Shown: positions 7,357-14,908 of the stretch, piece after piece
Numbering within the stretch: the stretch's first letter is position 1
Layout of the letters: each line of letters opens with the position of its first letter
Virus record (IMG/VR): IMGVR_UViG_3300006805_000171
Location: 1 to 23,200 of that record
DNA from: a virus
DNA length: 23,200 bases
Strand: one strand, 5' to 3'
Position numbers and translations under genes: made by a program
The notes under the pieces: model-generated
The model's input: the letters and a program-made list of their open reading frames with translations, nothing else
The model's database searches: none
What the model was told of the DNA's origin: nothing

Positions 7357-7587
7357 GTGAAAGCGAAGCTCGAGCAAGACGCCATCTACATCACGGCGGA
7401 GAACCCAAAAGAGACGCTCGCGCTGGTGGGCATCAACCAAACAAGTCTTTCCTGCGAACTGGGCACGACGCCCAGCGGGAAGATTGTTCTCCGGCTCCCG
7501 TACGAAGTCAGCGACTTCGACCTGAAGGAGTACATCGACGACGACGAACCCGTCCGCGGCCTTGCCGATGCGGGGGTGTCGAAGTGA
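7357..7587 (+). CDS. Small hypothetical protein
   Basis: GTG 7357 is chosen over the longer frame because GGAGG (7346-7350) lies 6 nt upstream and the previous gene stops at 7355. The 76-aa product has an N-terminal beta-rich segment (KLEQDAIYITAENPKETLAL) and an acidic C-terminal patch (EYIDDDEPVRG). No motif, membrane segment or zinc site is visible. Its stop overlaps the GTG of the next gene (GTGA). The function is unknown; the acidic tail would suit a protein-interaction role in the replication operon. Confidence 0.55.
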   Translation: MKAKLEQDAIYITAENPKETLALVGINQTSLSCELGTTPSGKIVLRLPYEVSDFDLKEYIDDDEPVRGLADAGVSK

Positions 7588-8078
7588 TCCCACCCACCTT
7601 CATCGACAGCATCGAAGAGACGCTCCAGCAGGCGACCGACGCGCCGCCGGAGCCGGAAGCGGGGACGCCGCTGCATGAGCGACTCAGCGTGTTCGTGCGG
7701 CTGGACAAGCTGCTCCGCGACCTGGAGGACGCGACCAAGCAGGTCAAGGCGACGATGGCGAGGATGGAGCCGGACCTCGCAACCGATATGGCGAGGGCGG
7801 GGTGCGACCAGATGCGGATTCACGGGATGACCGTGCATTTCCGCACCGAGACCTGGGTCCGCAAGCTCCCCGAGAAGGACGGCGTCACGGTCGAGATGGT
7901 CTGTGACGCCCTGCGGGCGATCGGCCGCGCGGACATGGTGGCCGACAACTACAGTCCCTCGTCCCTCAAGTCGCTCGTGAAGGAATACACGGACAACGGC
8001 GAGCCCGTGCCCGAGCCGCTGGCAAAGGTACTCGACGTCGGGAGCAAGACGGTCCTGAGCGTTCTCAAGGTGAAGTGA
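7584..8078 (+). CDS. Phage hypothetical protein in replication operon
   Basis: The 164-aa product starts at GTG 7584 in a GTGA overlap. An N-terminal acidic segment is followed by a helical region (LHERLSVFVRLDKLLRDLEDATKQVKA would be one long helix, split here only for description). A beta-rich middle follows (GMTVHFRTETWVRKLP), then a C-terminal part containing SPSSLKSLVKEYTDNG and PEPLAKVLDV. As far as I recall, the middle-to-C-terminal pattern occurs in unknown-function proteins beside phage recombination genes. No catalytic residues are evident. Confidence 0.6.
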   Translation: MIPPTFIDSIEETLQQATDAPPEPEAGTPLHERLSVFVRLDKLLRDLEDATKQVKATMARMEPDLATDMARAGCDQMRIHGMTVHFRTETWVRKLPEKDGVTVEMVCDALRAIGRADMVADNYSPSSLKSLVKEYTDNGEPVPEPLAKVLDVGSKTVLSVLKVK

Positions 8079-8091
8079 CACGGAGGTCGAC

Positions 8092-8307
8092 ATGCCCTCT
8101 CCCTGGCGTGGAAACGGAAAGAAGTGCGCGAGGTGCGAGACTTTCCCGTGCAACTACGGGACTCGCTTCTGCCTGAAGTGCGGCGAGCTGGTCCGCAACG
8201 CGATGGAGAAAGAGGGCTACCTCGAGGACGAGCCCTACAAGAACACCTACCGCTCGCAAGGGCAGAAGGAGAACCGAAAGGAGACGCGCGACGGTGTTGA
8301 TTCGTGA
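8092..8307 (+). CDS. Small zinc-binding protein (CxxC pairs)
   Basis: The 71-aa product starts at ATG 8092 with GGAGG (8082-8086) 5 nt upstream. CARCETFPC and CLKCG provide a CxxC-x(n)-CxxC zinc site near residues 12-33. The remainder is highly charged and probably unstructured (EGYLEDEPYKNTYRSQ). It is a generic phage zinc finger that could bind nucleic acid or protein. Its last codons lie inside a 16-bp tandem duplication that continues past the stop. Confidence 0.65.
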   Translation: MPSPWRGNGKKCARCETFPCNYGTRFCLKCGELVRNAMEKEGYLEDEPYKNTYRSQGQKENRKETRDGVDS

Positions 8308-8329
8308 CTGTGCTGATTCGTGACTGTGC
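8298..8329. repeat. 16-bp tandem duplication
   Basis: TGATTCGTGACTGTGC occurs twice in direct tandem (8298-8313 and 8314-8329), followed by a partial third copy. The first copy contains the stop of the zinc-binding gene. This looks like a recent slippage or duplication in a short spacer and has no evident function. Confidence 0.85.
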
Positions 8330-8365
8330 TGATGTGTTTCAACTCAAAAACGGAGACGAGTTCAG

Positions 8366-9169
8366 ATGACGACGACGGAGATGTCGGTGGTGAAGAAGGA
8401 GCGGTTCGCCCTGCTGGCTCCCGGCCAGAGCGAGGCCAAGGAAGCCATGCAGGCGATGCGCGAGACGGGCATGTCGATCGAGCCGAAGGACCTGCTGCGG
8501 ATCAAGGTGCCGGCCGGCGGCATGACTCAGTGGCTGATCGGCGAGGAGGCGCACCGGGAGATCGTCGGGGCGCTGGTGTTCTTCCAGAAGTGCTCGCTCC
8601 TCTGGCCGAGCGAGGACGCGAAGCCGGGACAGATCCCCGTGCTCCGCAGTTTCGACGGGATCGAAGGGGAGCAGCAGGGACCGATCCCGGAAGACATGAT
8701 GAAGGTCATGGCCCCGTACCTGATCCCGGATCGCACAAAGTACGACGCATCCGGGAACGTCGTGAAGCGGGTCTACAACATCGCCGAGGCGAGCGGGTTC
8801 CCCTACTCGCAGTGGGACACCGGCAAGAACGGCCGCGGCAAGCGGATGAAGGATCAGCGGATCCTGTTCATCCTGCGACCTGACGACCTGATGCCGCTCG
8901 TGGTGAACGTGCCGCCCGCCTCGATCAAGGCGTTCGACAAGTTCATCAAGGACAGCCTCCAGATCACGAAGATGCCGTACTGGCGTTACATGGTCCGGCT
9001 CGGACTGGCCCGGGCCCAGAACGCCGACGGCGCGCCGTACGCCCAGATCGTCCCGAGCGTCGCCGAGATCATCGCCCGCGATGCGGCCGAGGCGCTTCAG
9101 GATCAGTGGGGACGCGCCCTCCGCGAGGTCGCCGTCAAGGTGGCCGACACCGCGCCGCAAGAGGAGTGA
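8366..9169 (+). CDS. Phage protein, possible ssDNA-binding or recombination factor
   Basis: The 267-aa product starts at ATG 8366, with a GGAGACGAG stretch upstream. The order of segments matches a phage protein type often found between recombination genes and primases (my recollection, not searched). It has an early DLLRIKVPAGGMTQWLI segment, then GALVFFQKCSLLWP, a central YNIAEASGFPYSQWDTGKN with a tolerance for charged loops, VVNVPPASIKAFDKFIKD, and PYWRYMVRLGLARAQNADG near the C-terminus. Members of such groups are usually annotated as hypothetical or as putative single-stranded-DNA-binding proteins. There is no OB-fold signature I can confirm and no catalytic motif. Confidence 0.6.
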   Translation: MTTTEMSVVKKERFALLAPGQSEAKEAMQAMRETGMSIEPKDLLRIKVPAGGMTQWLIGEEAHREIVGALVFFQKCSLLWPSEDAKPGQIPVLRSFDGIEGEQQGPIPEDMMKVMAPYLIPDRTKYDASGNVVKRVYNIAEASGFPYSQWDTGKNGRGKRMKDQRILFILRPDDLMPLVVNVPPASIKAFDKFIKDSLQITKMPYWRYMVRLGLARAQNADGAPYAQIVPSVAEIIARDAAEALQDQWGRALREVAVKVADTAPQEE

Positions 9170-9399
9170 CTGCCCGGTAGGCAGGGCCGCTCCCGGCCTC
9201 AGGTCGCTGAGCATGAACAGCACCAGGGAGACGCCAGCAGGAGTGCGTGCGGGTCAGCCATGGACCTCATCAACCGCTTCGATCAGCGGCTGCAAACCAC
9301 TGCATGATCGGTTCGCCAGCAGGTGCGCATGAGCGGCTTTGACAACCGCTCGCCCGTTCGAGTCGGGCATGGCGAATTTCTCTCACTCAGGAGTCTCTC
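9170..9399. other. Intergenic region with tRNA-like 3' half (9313-9376)
   Basis: No strong gene is seen in these 230 nt; only tiny frames without good SDs occur (for example 9213-9332 and 9260-9307). At 9352-9368 there is a perfect T-arm-like hairpin, GCCCG-TTCGAGT-CGGGC. It is followed by ATGGCGA (9369-9375), which pairs with TCGCCA at 9313-9318. Between them, GAGCGG/CCGCTC closes a loop containing TTTGACA, which would place TGA as an anticodon. The total is only 64 nt, no normal D-arm can be drawn and the variable loop is 2 nt, so this is not called a tRNA. Confidence 0.35.
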
Positions 9400-9561
9400 A
9401 TGTTTTCCGACCTCCCTTCCTACTACTGGGAACTGCTCGAACAGCCGAGCCGCCTGACGCCGCCCGGCATGAGGATCCTGCTCCAGCAGATCATTCTGCC
9501 GGGGCACATGCCGGTGCCAACGCATATCGAGGCGCGCTTCCGGGCGGCGATGTTTCACTGA
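9400..9561 (+). CDS. Small hypothetical protein
   Basis: A 53-aa frame starts at ATG 9400 with AGGAG (9388-9392) 7 nt upstream. It encodes MFSDLPSYYWELLEQPSRL near its start and ends with THIEARFRAAMFH. It sits 24 nt before the primase and probably belongs to the same transcript. No family is recognised, and no membrane or zinc motif is present. The good SD, correct spacing to its neighbours and natural amino-acid composition are the reasons for calling it. Confidence 0.55.
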   Translation: MFSDLPSYYWELLEQPSRLTPPGMRILLQQIILPGHMPVPTHIEARFRAAMFH

Positions 9562-9585
9562 CCCATCATTCCGCACGGAGGTGCA

Positions 9586-11310
9586 ATGAATACGCAGCAG
9601 AAAGAGGCCGAGACGTTCCTGTGTGCCCTCTGGGAAGGCGTCCCGGAGCCGCACAAGTTCCTGACATGGACGCTCGACCGGAAGTGCAGCTACTGGTGGG
9701 ACGACCCGGCGGAAGCGGCCGAGGCGATCGCCGGGCGGCCGAACGAGTATGTGGGGGTCGGCCTCGCCGACCAGAGCAAGACGTCGCTCAAGCTCAGCGA
9801 GCGAGCCAAGGCGAACGAGATCAGCGGCATCGCCGGGTTCGGCCTCGACATCGACTATCAGGACGGGGCCGCCCACAAGGGCAAGACGCTCCCGCCGGAT
9901 GAGGAGTCGGCCCACAAGCTCCTCGACGCCATGCCGCTCCGGCCGACGCTCGTAGTCCACTCAGGTCACGGCCTGCAGGCGTGGTGGCTCCTGAAGGAGC
10001 ACCTGATCTTCAGCGGGGACGCCGACCGGATGCGGGCTGCGATGGTGGCCCGGGACTGGAACGCGACCCTCGCGGCGAAGGCGAAGGGATTCGGCTGGGA
10101 GGTCGACAGCGTCCATGACCTGGCCCGCGTGCTGCGGATTCCCGGGACGATCAACACGAAAGGCGGGGTCAGCGTCCCTGCCCGCCTGCTCAAGCACGAC
10201 GGCCCGCGGTTCGAGGATCTGGACTGCTTCACCGCGGTCTGCGTGCAGGCGCCGGCGGAGAGTAGCAAGGCGGGGCCGAAGCTGGCGGACGCCCCGCGGT
10301 CGCGCGAGTTCTGGAACAAGATCCTGTCCGGCGTCGAGGAAGGGGGCCGCAACAATGCTGTCGCCTCGCTCGCCGGGCTCCTGTTTCAGGGGATGAAGGA
10401 CGTCGAGGACGAGCGGCTGCGGCGGATCTACCTGGAGCTGCTACAGAAGGTCAACCTCGACTTCGACCCGCCGCTTCCCGAGATGGAAGTGACCCGCACG
10501 ACCATGTCGATCCTGCGGGCCGAGGTGCAGAAGCGGGCCGCGGCCGACGCCCTCGTGAAGCTCGAGCAGAGCGAGTCGTACGCTGAGGCGGCCCCCAGCG
10601 ACGAGCGGCTGCGGATCATCGCCTCGCTCCTGACCGACGACAACCTGCGAATCGCGGGGATCACGAAGCGGGGAAGCGAGGCGTCGGAGTACGCCTTCGA
10701 GCTGGACAACGGGACGTCCGTGACCCTGGGCTCCCTGCTCAATCAGGATCAGGTTCGCCGCGCCCTGTTCGATCACACCGCTGGCACGCCGGACCCCGTC
10801 GTGATCCGCCTCTTCAAGAAACCGGAATGGCTCTCCGTCTGCCGGCACATCGCCGCGGCGGCCCGGTCGATCGACGCCCCGGAGTACGGTCGCGCGACGC
10901 AAGGGGCCGCCTACCTCGGGGCGTACATCGAGATCAAGCAGGGCTCAACCGGGCTCCCCGCCCCGCACACGATGTCGCGGGAAGAGTGGGTCGACGGAGC
11001 CCCGTTCTTCGACGCCGGAGAGGTGTACATCGGCGTGCTCGACCTCACTCGGACGCTCCGCACCTGCGGCAATCCGTGGAACGAGAAGGACTGGGCAAAC
11101 GCTCTCATGGACATCGGTTTCGAGCGTGCCCAGGTAAACCGCCGCTTCGATGGGAAACAGATCAAGAGGCGTTGCTGGAAGGCGAACGCCTCCATGATTG
11201 AGGCAAAACACCACATTCACGCCTTCCGATCGGCTAACGATGTTACCAACCCTTCCCAGATTGACAGGCCGGAGCATGCCAGCTCGGCGCTGCTACCTGC
11301 TACCACCTGA
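9586..11310 (+). CDS. AEP-type DNA primase (RepB/PriCT-like)
   Basis: The 574-aa product has the archaeo-eukaryotic primase signatures seen in phage and plasmid RepB-like primases. A DxD metal site, FGLDIDYQDG (D88, D90), is followed by VVHSGHGLQAWWLL (S126, H128), the conserved sGHG-type motif, and then LARVLRIPGTINTK. After it, GGRNNAVASLAGLLF matches a PriCT-type primase C-terminal helical domain. The remaining 250 residues lack a helicase Walker motif. It would make primers for phage DNA replication, working with the flanking helicases. ATG 9586 has GGAGGTG 5 nt upstream. The last codons form the left arm of a 19-bp inverted repeat. Confidence 0.85.
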   Translation: MNTQQKEAETFLCALWEGVPEPHKFLTWTLDRKCSYWWDDPAEAAEAIAGRPNEYVGVGLADQSKTSLKLSERAKANEISGIAGFGLDIDYQDGAAHKGKTLPPDEESAHKLLDAMPLRPTLVVHSGHGLQAWWLLKEHLIFSGDADRMRAAMVARDWNATLAAKAKGFGWEVDSVHDLARVLRIPGTINTKGGVSVPARLLKHDGPRFEDLDCFTAVCVQAPAESSKAGPKLADAPRSREFWNKILSGVEEGGRNNAVASLAGLLFQGMKDVEDERLRRIYLELLQKVNLDFDPPLPEMEVTRTTMSILRAEVQKRAAADALVKLEQSESYAEAAPSDERLRIIASLLTDDNLRIAGITKRGSEASEYAFELDNGTSVTLGSLLNQDQVRRALFDHTAGTPDPVVIRLFKKPEWLSVCRHIAAAARSIDAPEYGRATQGAAYLGAYIEIKQGSTGLPAPHTMSREEWVDGAPFFDAGEVYIGVLDLTRTLRTCGNPWNEKDWANALMDIGFERAQVNRRFDGKQIKRRCWKANASMIEAKHHIHAFRSANDVTNPSQIDRPEHASSALLPATT

Positions 11311-11355
11311 TTTTGAAAAGTTGGAAAAACGAAAAACAGGTGGTAGCAGGTAGCA
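11291..11355. repeat. 19-bp perfect inverted repeat; candidate replication origin or regulatory hairpin
   Basis: Arms 11291-11309 and 11337-11355 are exact reverse complements, separated by a 27-nt A-rich loop. Each arm has an internal tandem element (GGTAGCA next to GGTAGCA-like GGTGGTAGC). The left arm overlaps the end of the primase gene, and the right arm ends 17 nt before the UvrD-type helicase start. No T run follows, so it is not a standard terminator. Position beside primase, an A-rich loop and iteron-like subrepeats would suit a replication origin. RNA folding that controls the helicase is the alternative. Confidence 0.7.
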
Positions 11356-11372
11356 CATAAGGAACCGCTTAT

Positions 11373-13004
11373 ATGTCACGGAACTGCTACATGACCGTTG
11401 GACCGCCAGGAACCGGAAAAACGACGGACCTGGTAGCAAACGCCTCGCGGGCCGTGGACCTGTACGGCGGCGACAAAGTCATGATCTGCTCCCTGACGAA
11501 AACGGCCGCCTTCGCGGTGCGCCAGAAGGGGGTCCCGCTCCCGAACAATTCCGTCGGGACGCTCCATGCCCACTGCCATCGCCTGCTCGGTCGGCCGGAG
11601 ATCGCCGAGGGGAAACTGAAGGAGTGGAATGAGCGGTGTCCGCGGCTGCCGCTGACAGGGGGAAGGACCACTCCGGACGATTCCGGGGAGCCGGTCCCGA
11701 CATCGCAGGCGGGCGGAGACCGGGTGTTCGCACGGTACACGATCAACCGCGCCCGGATGGTGCCGCGGGACGAGTGGGACTCGAGCGTGAACGACTTCGC
11801 CCGGAGCTGGGAGGAGTGGAAGGCGGAGACGGGATACATGGACTTCGAGGACCTGATCGAAGTTGCCGCCCGCGACTACGACCGGGCCCCCGGAAGTCCC
11901 TATATCATCTACGTCGATGAGGCCCAGGACTGTTCAGCCAGCGAGGTGAATCTGCTGGCGAAGTGGTCAGAAAACGCCAAGGTCGTCTTCTCGGGGGACA
12001 CCGACCAGTCCATCTTCGCGTGGCGCGGGGCCTCTCCCGAGGCGATCTGGAACCTCGGAATCCCCGCCTCGCAGAGGCGAGTGCTCGAGACGAGCTACCG
12101 CGTGCCGGACGCCGTCCTCAAACAGTCCCTCGGCTGGATCCGCAAGGTCAGCAGCCGCGAGGACGTGGTCTACAAGCCCCGCGGGGCGGACGGTCAGGTG
12201 GTGCGGTCGCCTCACCTGCACTTCCGCGACCCGGCCACGCTGATGCGGAACGCCCAGAAACACCTCGACGAGGGGAAGACGGTGATGTTCCTGGGGGCCT
12301 GCGGATTCCACGTCGACCCGCTCATCGCCCACATGCGGAAGGAGGGGATTCCCTTTCAGAATCCCTACGCGGTCCAGAATGGCCGGTGGAACCCGCTGGC
12401 GCCGAGGCAGGGGGCCAGCTCGACAGACCGGCTGCTGGCGTACCTGGCCGCCCGCGAGAAGGGGCGGTGGGAGCTGCGGGACATCCTGGCATGGGTCGAG
12501 GTGATCTCATCCGACGTGCTGAGTCGAGGAGCGAAGAAGCGGCTCGACGAGTGGAAGAAGGCCGAGAACCCGATCGTCACCGACGAAGACATCTCCGACC
12601 TGTTCGCCACCGAGGAGGATCAGCGGGCCGCCCTGTCGGCCGCGTGGCAGGGGGACCTGTCGTGGTTCCAGCGGAACCTGATCGCCAGCAAGAGCGGGGC
12701 GATGGAGTTCCCGGCGAAGGTCTACAAGCGGGTCGGCCCGGAGATGGGGCAGTACGGCAACCCGGGGACGCCGTTCGAGAAGTACCCGCTGGTGCGGGTC
12801 GGGACAATCCATTCGGCGAAGGGGGGCGAGGCCGACGTCGTCTACCTCTGCCCTGCCCTCAGTCGTGCGGGCTACGAGAACTGGGTCGGCCCCCGCGACC
12901 AGAAGGACATGATCTATCGCCTCTTTTACGTCGCCATGACGCGGGCCTACGAGACGCTCGTGCTGTGCGGCGACCTGTCACCCATGAAGGTGGAGTGGAA
13001 CTGA
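11373..13004 (+). CDS. UvrD/Rep-family SF1 DNA helicase
   Basis: The 543-aa product shows the full SF1A motif set. Walker A is GPPGTGKTT (10-18), Walker B is VDEAQD (D182, E183), motif III is FSGDTDQSIFAWRGA, motif IV lies near LETSYRVP, motif V is VGTIHSAKGGEADVVYL, and motif VI is YVAMTRA near the C-terminus. It is shorter than bacterial UvrD (about 700 aa), as usual for phage versions. It should unwind DNA 3' to 5' in replication or recombination. ATG 11373 has AAGGAA upstream. Its stop overlaps the next start (TGATG). A second helicase in the same operon suggests separate roles for this one and the SNF2-type ATPase. Confidence 0.9.
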   Translation: MSRNCYMTVGPPGTGKTTDLVANASRAVDLYGGDKVMICSLTKTAAFAVRQKGVPLPNNSVGTLHAHCHRLLGRPEIAEGKLKEWNERCPRLPLTGGRTTPDDSGEPVPTSQAGGDRVFARYTINRARMVPRDEWDSSVNDFARSWEEWKAETGYMDFEDLIEVAARDYDRAPGSPYIIYVDEAQDCSASEVNLLAKWSENAKVVFSGDTDQSIFAWRGASPEAIWNLGIPASQRRVLETSYRVPDAVLKQSLGWIRKVSSREDVVYKPRGADGQVVRSPHLHFRDPATLMRNAQKHLDEGKTVMFLGACGFHVDPLIAHMRKEGIPFQNPYAVQNGRWNPLAPRQGASSTDRLLAYLAAREKGRWELRDILAWVEVISSDVLSRGAKKRLDEWKKAENPIVTDEDISDLFATEEDQRAALSAAWQGDLSWFQRNLIASKSGAMEFPAKVYKRVGPEMGQYGNPGTPFEKYPLVRVGTIHSAKGGEADVVYLCPALSRAGYENWVGPRDQKDMIYRLFYVAMTRAYETLVLCGDLSPMKVEWN

Positions 13005-13303
13005 TGGCAACGATTCTTGAGAACGGAAAGATCGCCTTCCTGGGTGACATGGGGCGACGCTGCCGCTCCTGTCAGCGGACTCTCTATGAAAACTTCGAGG
13101 TGTTCTGGGACCAGTCCGCTCGCGACTGGCGGCAGTGGAAACTGACGATCCGCTGCAGGTCGTGCCAGAAGACCTTCGGCCCGGTCGCGAAGTCGAACAT
13201 GCCCGAGGACGAAAGCCTCATTCCCCCAAAGCCGGACATCGCCGGCCAGAAGGAGCTATTCAGTGACGCCGGAGCTTCAGAGTACGGAAATCGCGACCAT
13301 TGA
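13004..13303 (+). CDS. Zinc-ribbon protein
   Basis: The 99-aa product starts at ATG 13004 overlapping the helicase stop. [13 protein letters not shown] and [10 protein letters not shown] give two CxxC pairs about 32 residues apart, a classic zinc ribbon with aromatic residues between. The C-terminus (about residues 85-99) overlaps the first 41 nt of the HNH-AP2 gene and may be an extension gained when that gene inserted, since an original end near QKELFS would be natural. It probably binds nucleic acid or a helicase partner; the exact role is unknown. Confidence 0.65.
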   Translation: MATILENGKIAFLGDMGRRCRSCQRTLYENFEVFWDQSARDWRQWKLTIRCRSCQKTFGPVAKSNMPEDESLIPPKPDIAGQKELFSDAGASEYGNRDH

Positions 13304-13808
13304 ACTCGAGAAGGGAGTCGTAGTGACCTTCGACAGGTCCGACCTCGATCTCGTCTCTGGCCGAAAGTGGTTCGCGTGGCGATGCACCAGAAACATTGTC
13401 TATGCAGCTACGCGGGTGCCGGTCCCAAAGACCGGCAAGACGAACAATCTGGGAATGCACCGGCTCATCATGGGAGAGCCGCCCGGAATGCTGATAGATC
13501 ATCGAGACTGCGACGGCCTAAACAACAGGCGAAGCAACCTCAGGATCTGCACGCACGCGCAAAACAACAGGCACAGGAGACTGCACCGCAACAGCAAGTC
13601 GGGTCTCAAGGGGGTCTGTCGACAGTGCCAGCGATGGAAAGCGCACATAAGGGTGGACAAGGTCCGAATTCACTTGGGAACGTTCGATACGGCCGAGGAT
13701 GCCGCCAGGGCGTACGACGCAGCGGCCCTTAAGTATTTCGGGCGTGAGTGGTGCATCCTCAATTTCCCAGAGGAGGTGGGTGGTGACTCCCGAAGCCAAA
13801 GTGCTTAA
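13263..13808 (+). CDS. Freestanding homing endonuclease, HNH plus AP2 domain
   Basis: The 181-aa product starts at GTG 13263. An N-terminal segment precedes an HNH core, with H66 in [10 protein letters not shown]79 and H80 in [18 protein letters not shown], and N87, N92. This is followed by an AP2/ERF-type DNA-binding domain (about 113-170: [19 protein letters not shown], then [17 protein letters not shown] and [14 protein letters not shown]). HNH-AP2 proteins are mobile homing endonucleases that spread between phages. It overlaps the genes on both sides (41 nt and 26 nt), which indicates insertion at a gene junction. It is the first of three homing endonucleases in the window. Confidence 0.88.
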   Translation: MTPELQSTEIATIELEKGVVVTFDRSDLDLVSGRKWFAWRCTRNIVYAATRVPVPKTGKTNNLGMHRLIMGEPPGMLIDHRDCDGLNNRRSNLRICTHAQNNRHRRLHRNSKSGLKGVCRQCQRWKAHIRVDKVRIHLGTFDTAEDAARAYDAAALKYFGREWCILNFPEEVGGDSRSQSA

Positions 13809-14079
13809 GAAGCTGACCGACTACCTCAAGAAACTCAAGGCAGCAGGAGAGCCGGTTTGGCACACCAAGAATCACGGCAGCCAGTACGCCAAGGCGGGCG
13901 TCCCTGACCTCGCCATCGTGTACCGGGGGCGGGCCGTCTGGGTCGAGGTGAAGGCGCCCGGCGGCCAGCCCAGCGAGATCCAGAAGCACCAGATGGGGCT
14001 TCTCGACAAGGCCGGTGCGATCGTCGGGGTGGTCCGGACGGTCGAGGAACTGCAGGAACTGTTGGCGAGGGTGGAATGA
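13783..14079 (+). CDS. VRR-NUC domain nuclease
   Basis: GTG 13783 is chosen because AGGAGG (13771-13776) lies 6 nt upstream and the encoded start matches family length; the open frame runs back to 13699. The 98-aa product reads as a stand-alone VRR-NUC domain: [17 protein letters not shown] (D42), [11 protein letters not shown] (E55, K57) and QPSEIQKHQ (Q70), then a C-terminal [10 protein letters not shown]. These are the conserved acidic, Lys and Gln residues of the PD-(D/E)xK-like fold. Phage VRR-NUC proteins act as structure-specific nucleases, possibly on Holliday junctions. Its start sits within the 3' end of the HNH-AP2 gene. Confidence 0.88.
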   Translation: MTPEAKVLKKLTDYLKKLKAAGEPVWHTKNHGSQYAKAGVPDLAIVYRGRAVWVEVKAPGGQPSEIQKHQMGLLDKAGAIVGVVRTVEELQELLARVE

Positions 14080-14531
14080 CACCCCCCATCCTCTGCCTGC
14101 ACCTCACCGAGGTCGCCGGCTGGGCCATGCTCAGCCAGGGCTTTACGAGCAGCGGCTGGCGCGACTTCGCCGACAGGACGAACCCGAAGCCGGGCCTGTC
14201 GCTCCCCTCGCTGGGAGCGTGGCTGGGAATGCTTCGGTATGAGCAATCGCGGTTCGCCGCAATCGGGGTCATCGGCGGGGATCACATCCTGCCGATGACC
14301 CCGTTCCTTGATGGGTGGGCCAGATCGACCGGAGCCGCCCTCCACCTGATTTCCCCGGCCACGATCAAGCGTGTGGCCTCGGGCCCCTACGCGAGCCGCA
14401 GGGACGTGCTGCGCTGGGCGCAGGGCAAAAACCCCAGGAAGACGATCGACCGCTATGAGCAAGCCGCTGCGCTCGCCGGACTGGAGTACCTGGCCGGAGG
14501 CGACCCGGGTCGAAAAGATCCCTCTCCTTAA
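14076..14531 (+). CDS. RuvC-like protein with degenerate active site
   Basis: The 151-aa product follows the RuvC resolvase layout. It has a first strand and GWA turn (LCLHLTEVAGWAML, 6-19), a second strand pair (SSGWRDF), a helix (LPSLGAWLGMLRYEQ), a third strand (AAIGVIGGD), the STIK-like segment ISPATIKRVASGPYASRRDVL, and a C-terminal helix (YEQAAALAGLEYL) in the place of the usual DEADA helix. Where active RuvC proteins have Asp, Glu and Asp pairs, this one shows H9, G in VIGGD, and Gln/Ala. It may therefore bind junctions without cutting, or be a diverged paralogue. It overlaps the VRR-NUC gene by 4 nt (ATGA). Confidence 0.55.
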   Translation: MTPPILCLHLTEVAGWAMLSQGFTSSGWRDFADRTNPKPGLSLPSLGAWLGMLRYEQSRFAAIGVIGGDHILPMTPFLDGWARSTGAALHLISPATIKRVASGPYASRRDVLRWAQGKNPRKTIDRYEQAAALAGLEYLAGGDPGRKDPSP

Positions 14532-14602
14532 TAGGGGAGAAAAAAAACTAAATTTCTGGCGCCTGGGGGGGAGGAGAGGAATCTTCGCCTTAATAAGGGG
14601 GG
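14526..14602. repeat. Direct repeat CCTTAATA(A)GGGG flanking A-rich/G-rich insert
   Basis: CCTTAATAGGGG (14526-14537) and CCTTAATAAGGGGGG (14588-14602) flank about 50 nt of unusual sequence that includes an A8 run and G-rich purine tracts. The first copy also forms a hairpin CTCTCCT-TAAT-AGGGGAG. It carries the RuvC-like gene's stop. No T run follows on either strand, so it is not a terminator. The composition is unlike the neighbouring DNA. Confidence 0.5.
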
Positions 14603-14697
14603 CGTCGAGCCGGGAGGCTCCCCAGAGAATCGGACTCAATCAGGTCGTGGCCTCCTATCAGACGGTGGCCGGACGATCACTGGCAATCTTCGAGAGG

Positions 14698-14883
14698 ATG
14701 GTCGAATTCGAGCAGTTCGTGGCCGAGTGCGCCGGACTCGATCTGGTGACAGACCTCGATCTGGTCATCTGTGATGATTGTGGCCGGGGGGCTCTGACGG
14801 TTGTTGAGCGACCCACCATGGATGGCCCCCGCGTGATCTGCCGCCCTTGCGCGGAGAGGGATTCACCTCGACAGGTCCCATAA
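14698..14883 (+). CDS. Small zinc-finger-like protein
   Basis: The open frame is long, but credible coding starts near ATG 14698, giving 61 aa; GTG 14647 and GTG 14665 are in-frame alternatives. The product holds CDDCGRG and CRPCA, two CxxC pairs spaced about 23 residues apart, with an acidic helix before them (MVEFEQFVAECAGLDL). This is a minimal zinc ribbon. It is the last gene before the promoter-like region at 14909. The start is poorly determined because GAGAGG abuts the ATG. The upstream 165 nt (14532-14697) hold repeats and no confident gene. Confidence 0.45.
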   Translation: MVEFEQFVAECAGLDLVTDLDLVICDDCGRGALTVVERPTMDGPRVICRPCAERDSPRQVP

Positions 14884-14908
14884 TGTGGTGGCCGTCCGTT
14901 TCGCCCTG

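Noticed and set aside
11963-13003. N-terminal extension of the zinc-ribbon frame through the UvrD-type helicase
   Set aside because: The frame is open by composition, but the part before ATG 13004 is an out-of-frame shadow of the helicase, rich in Arg, Gly and Pro.
14533-14548. A8-C slippery sequence as a programmed frameshift site
   Set aside because: The upstream RuvC-like frame stops at 14531, before the A run, so no ribosome from that gene would reach it in frame.
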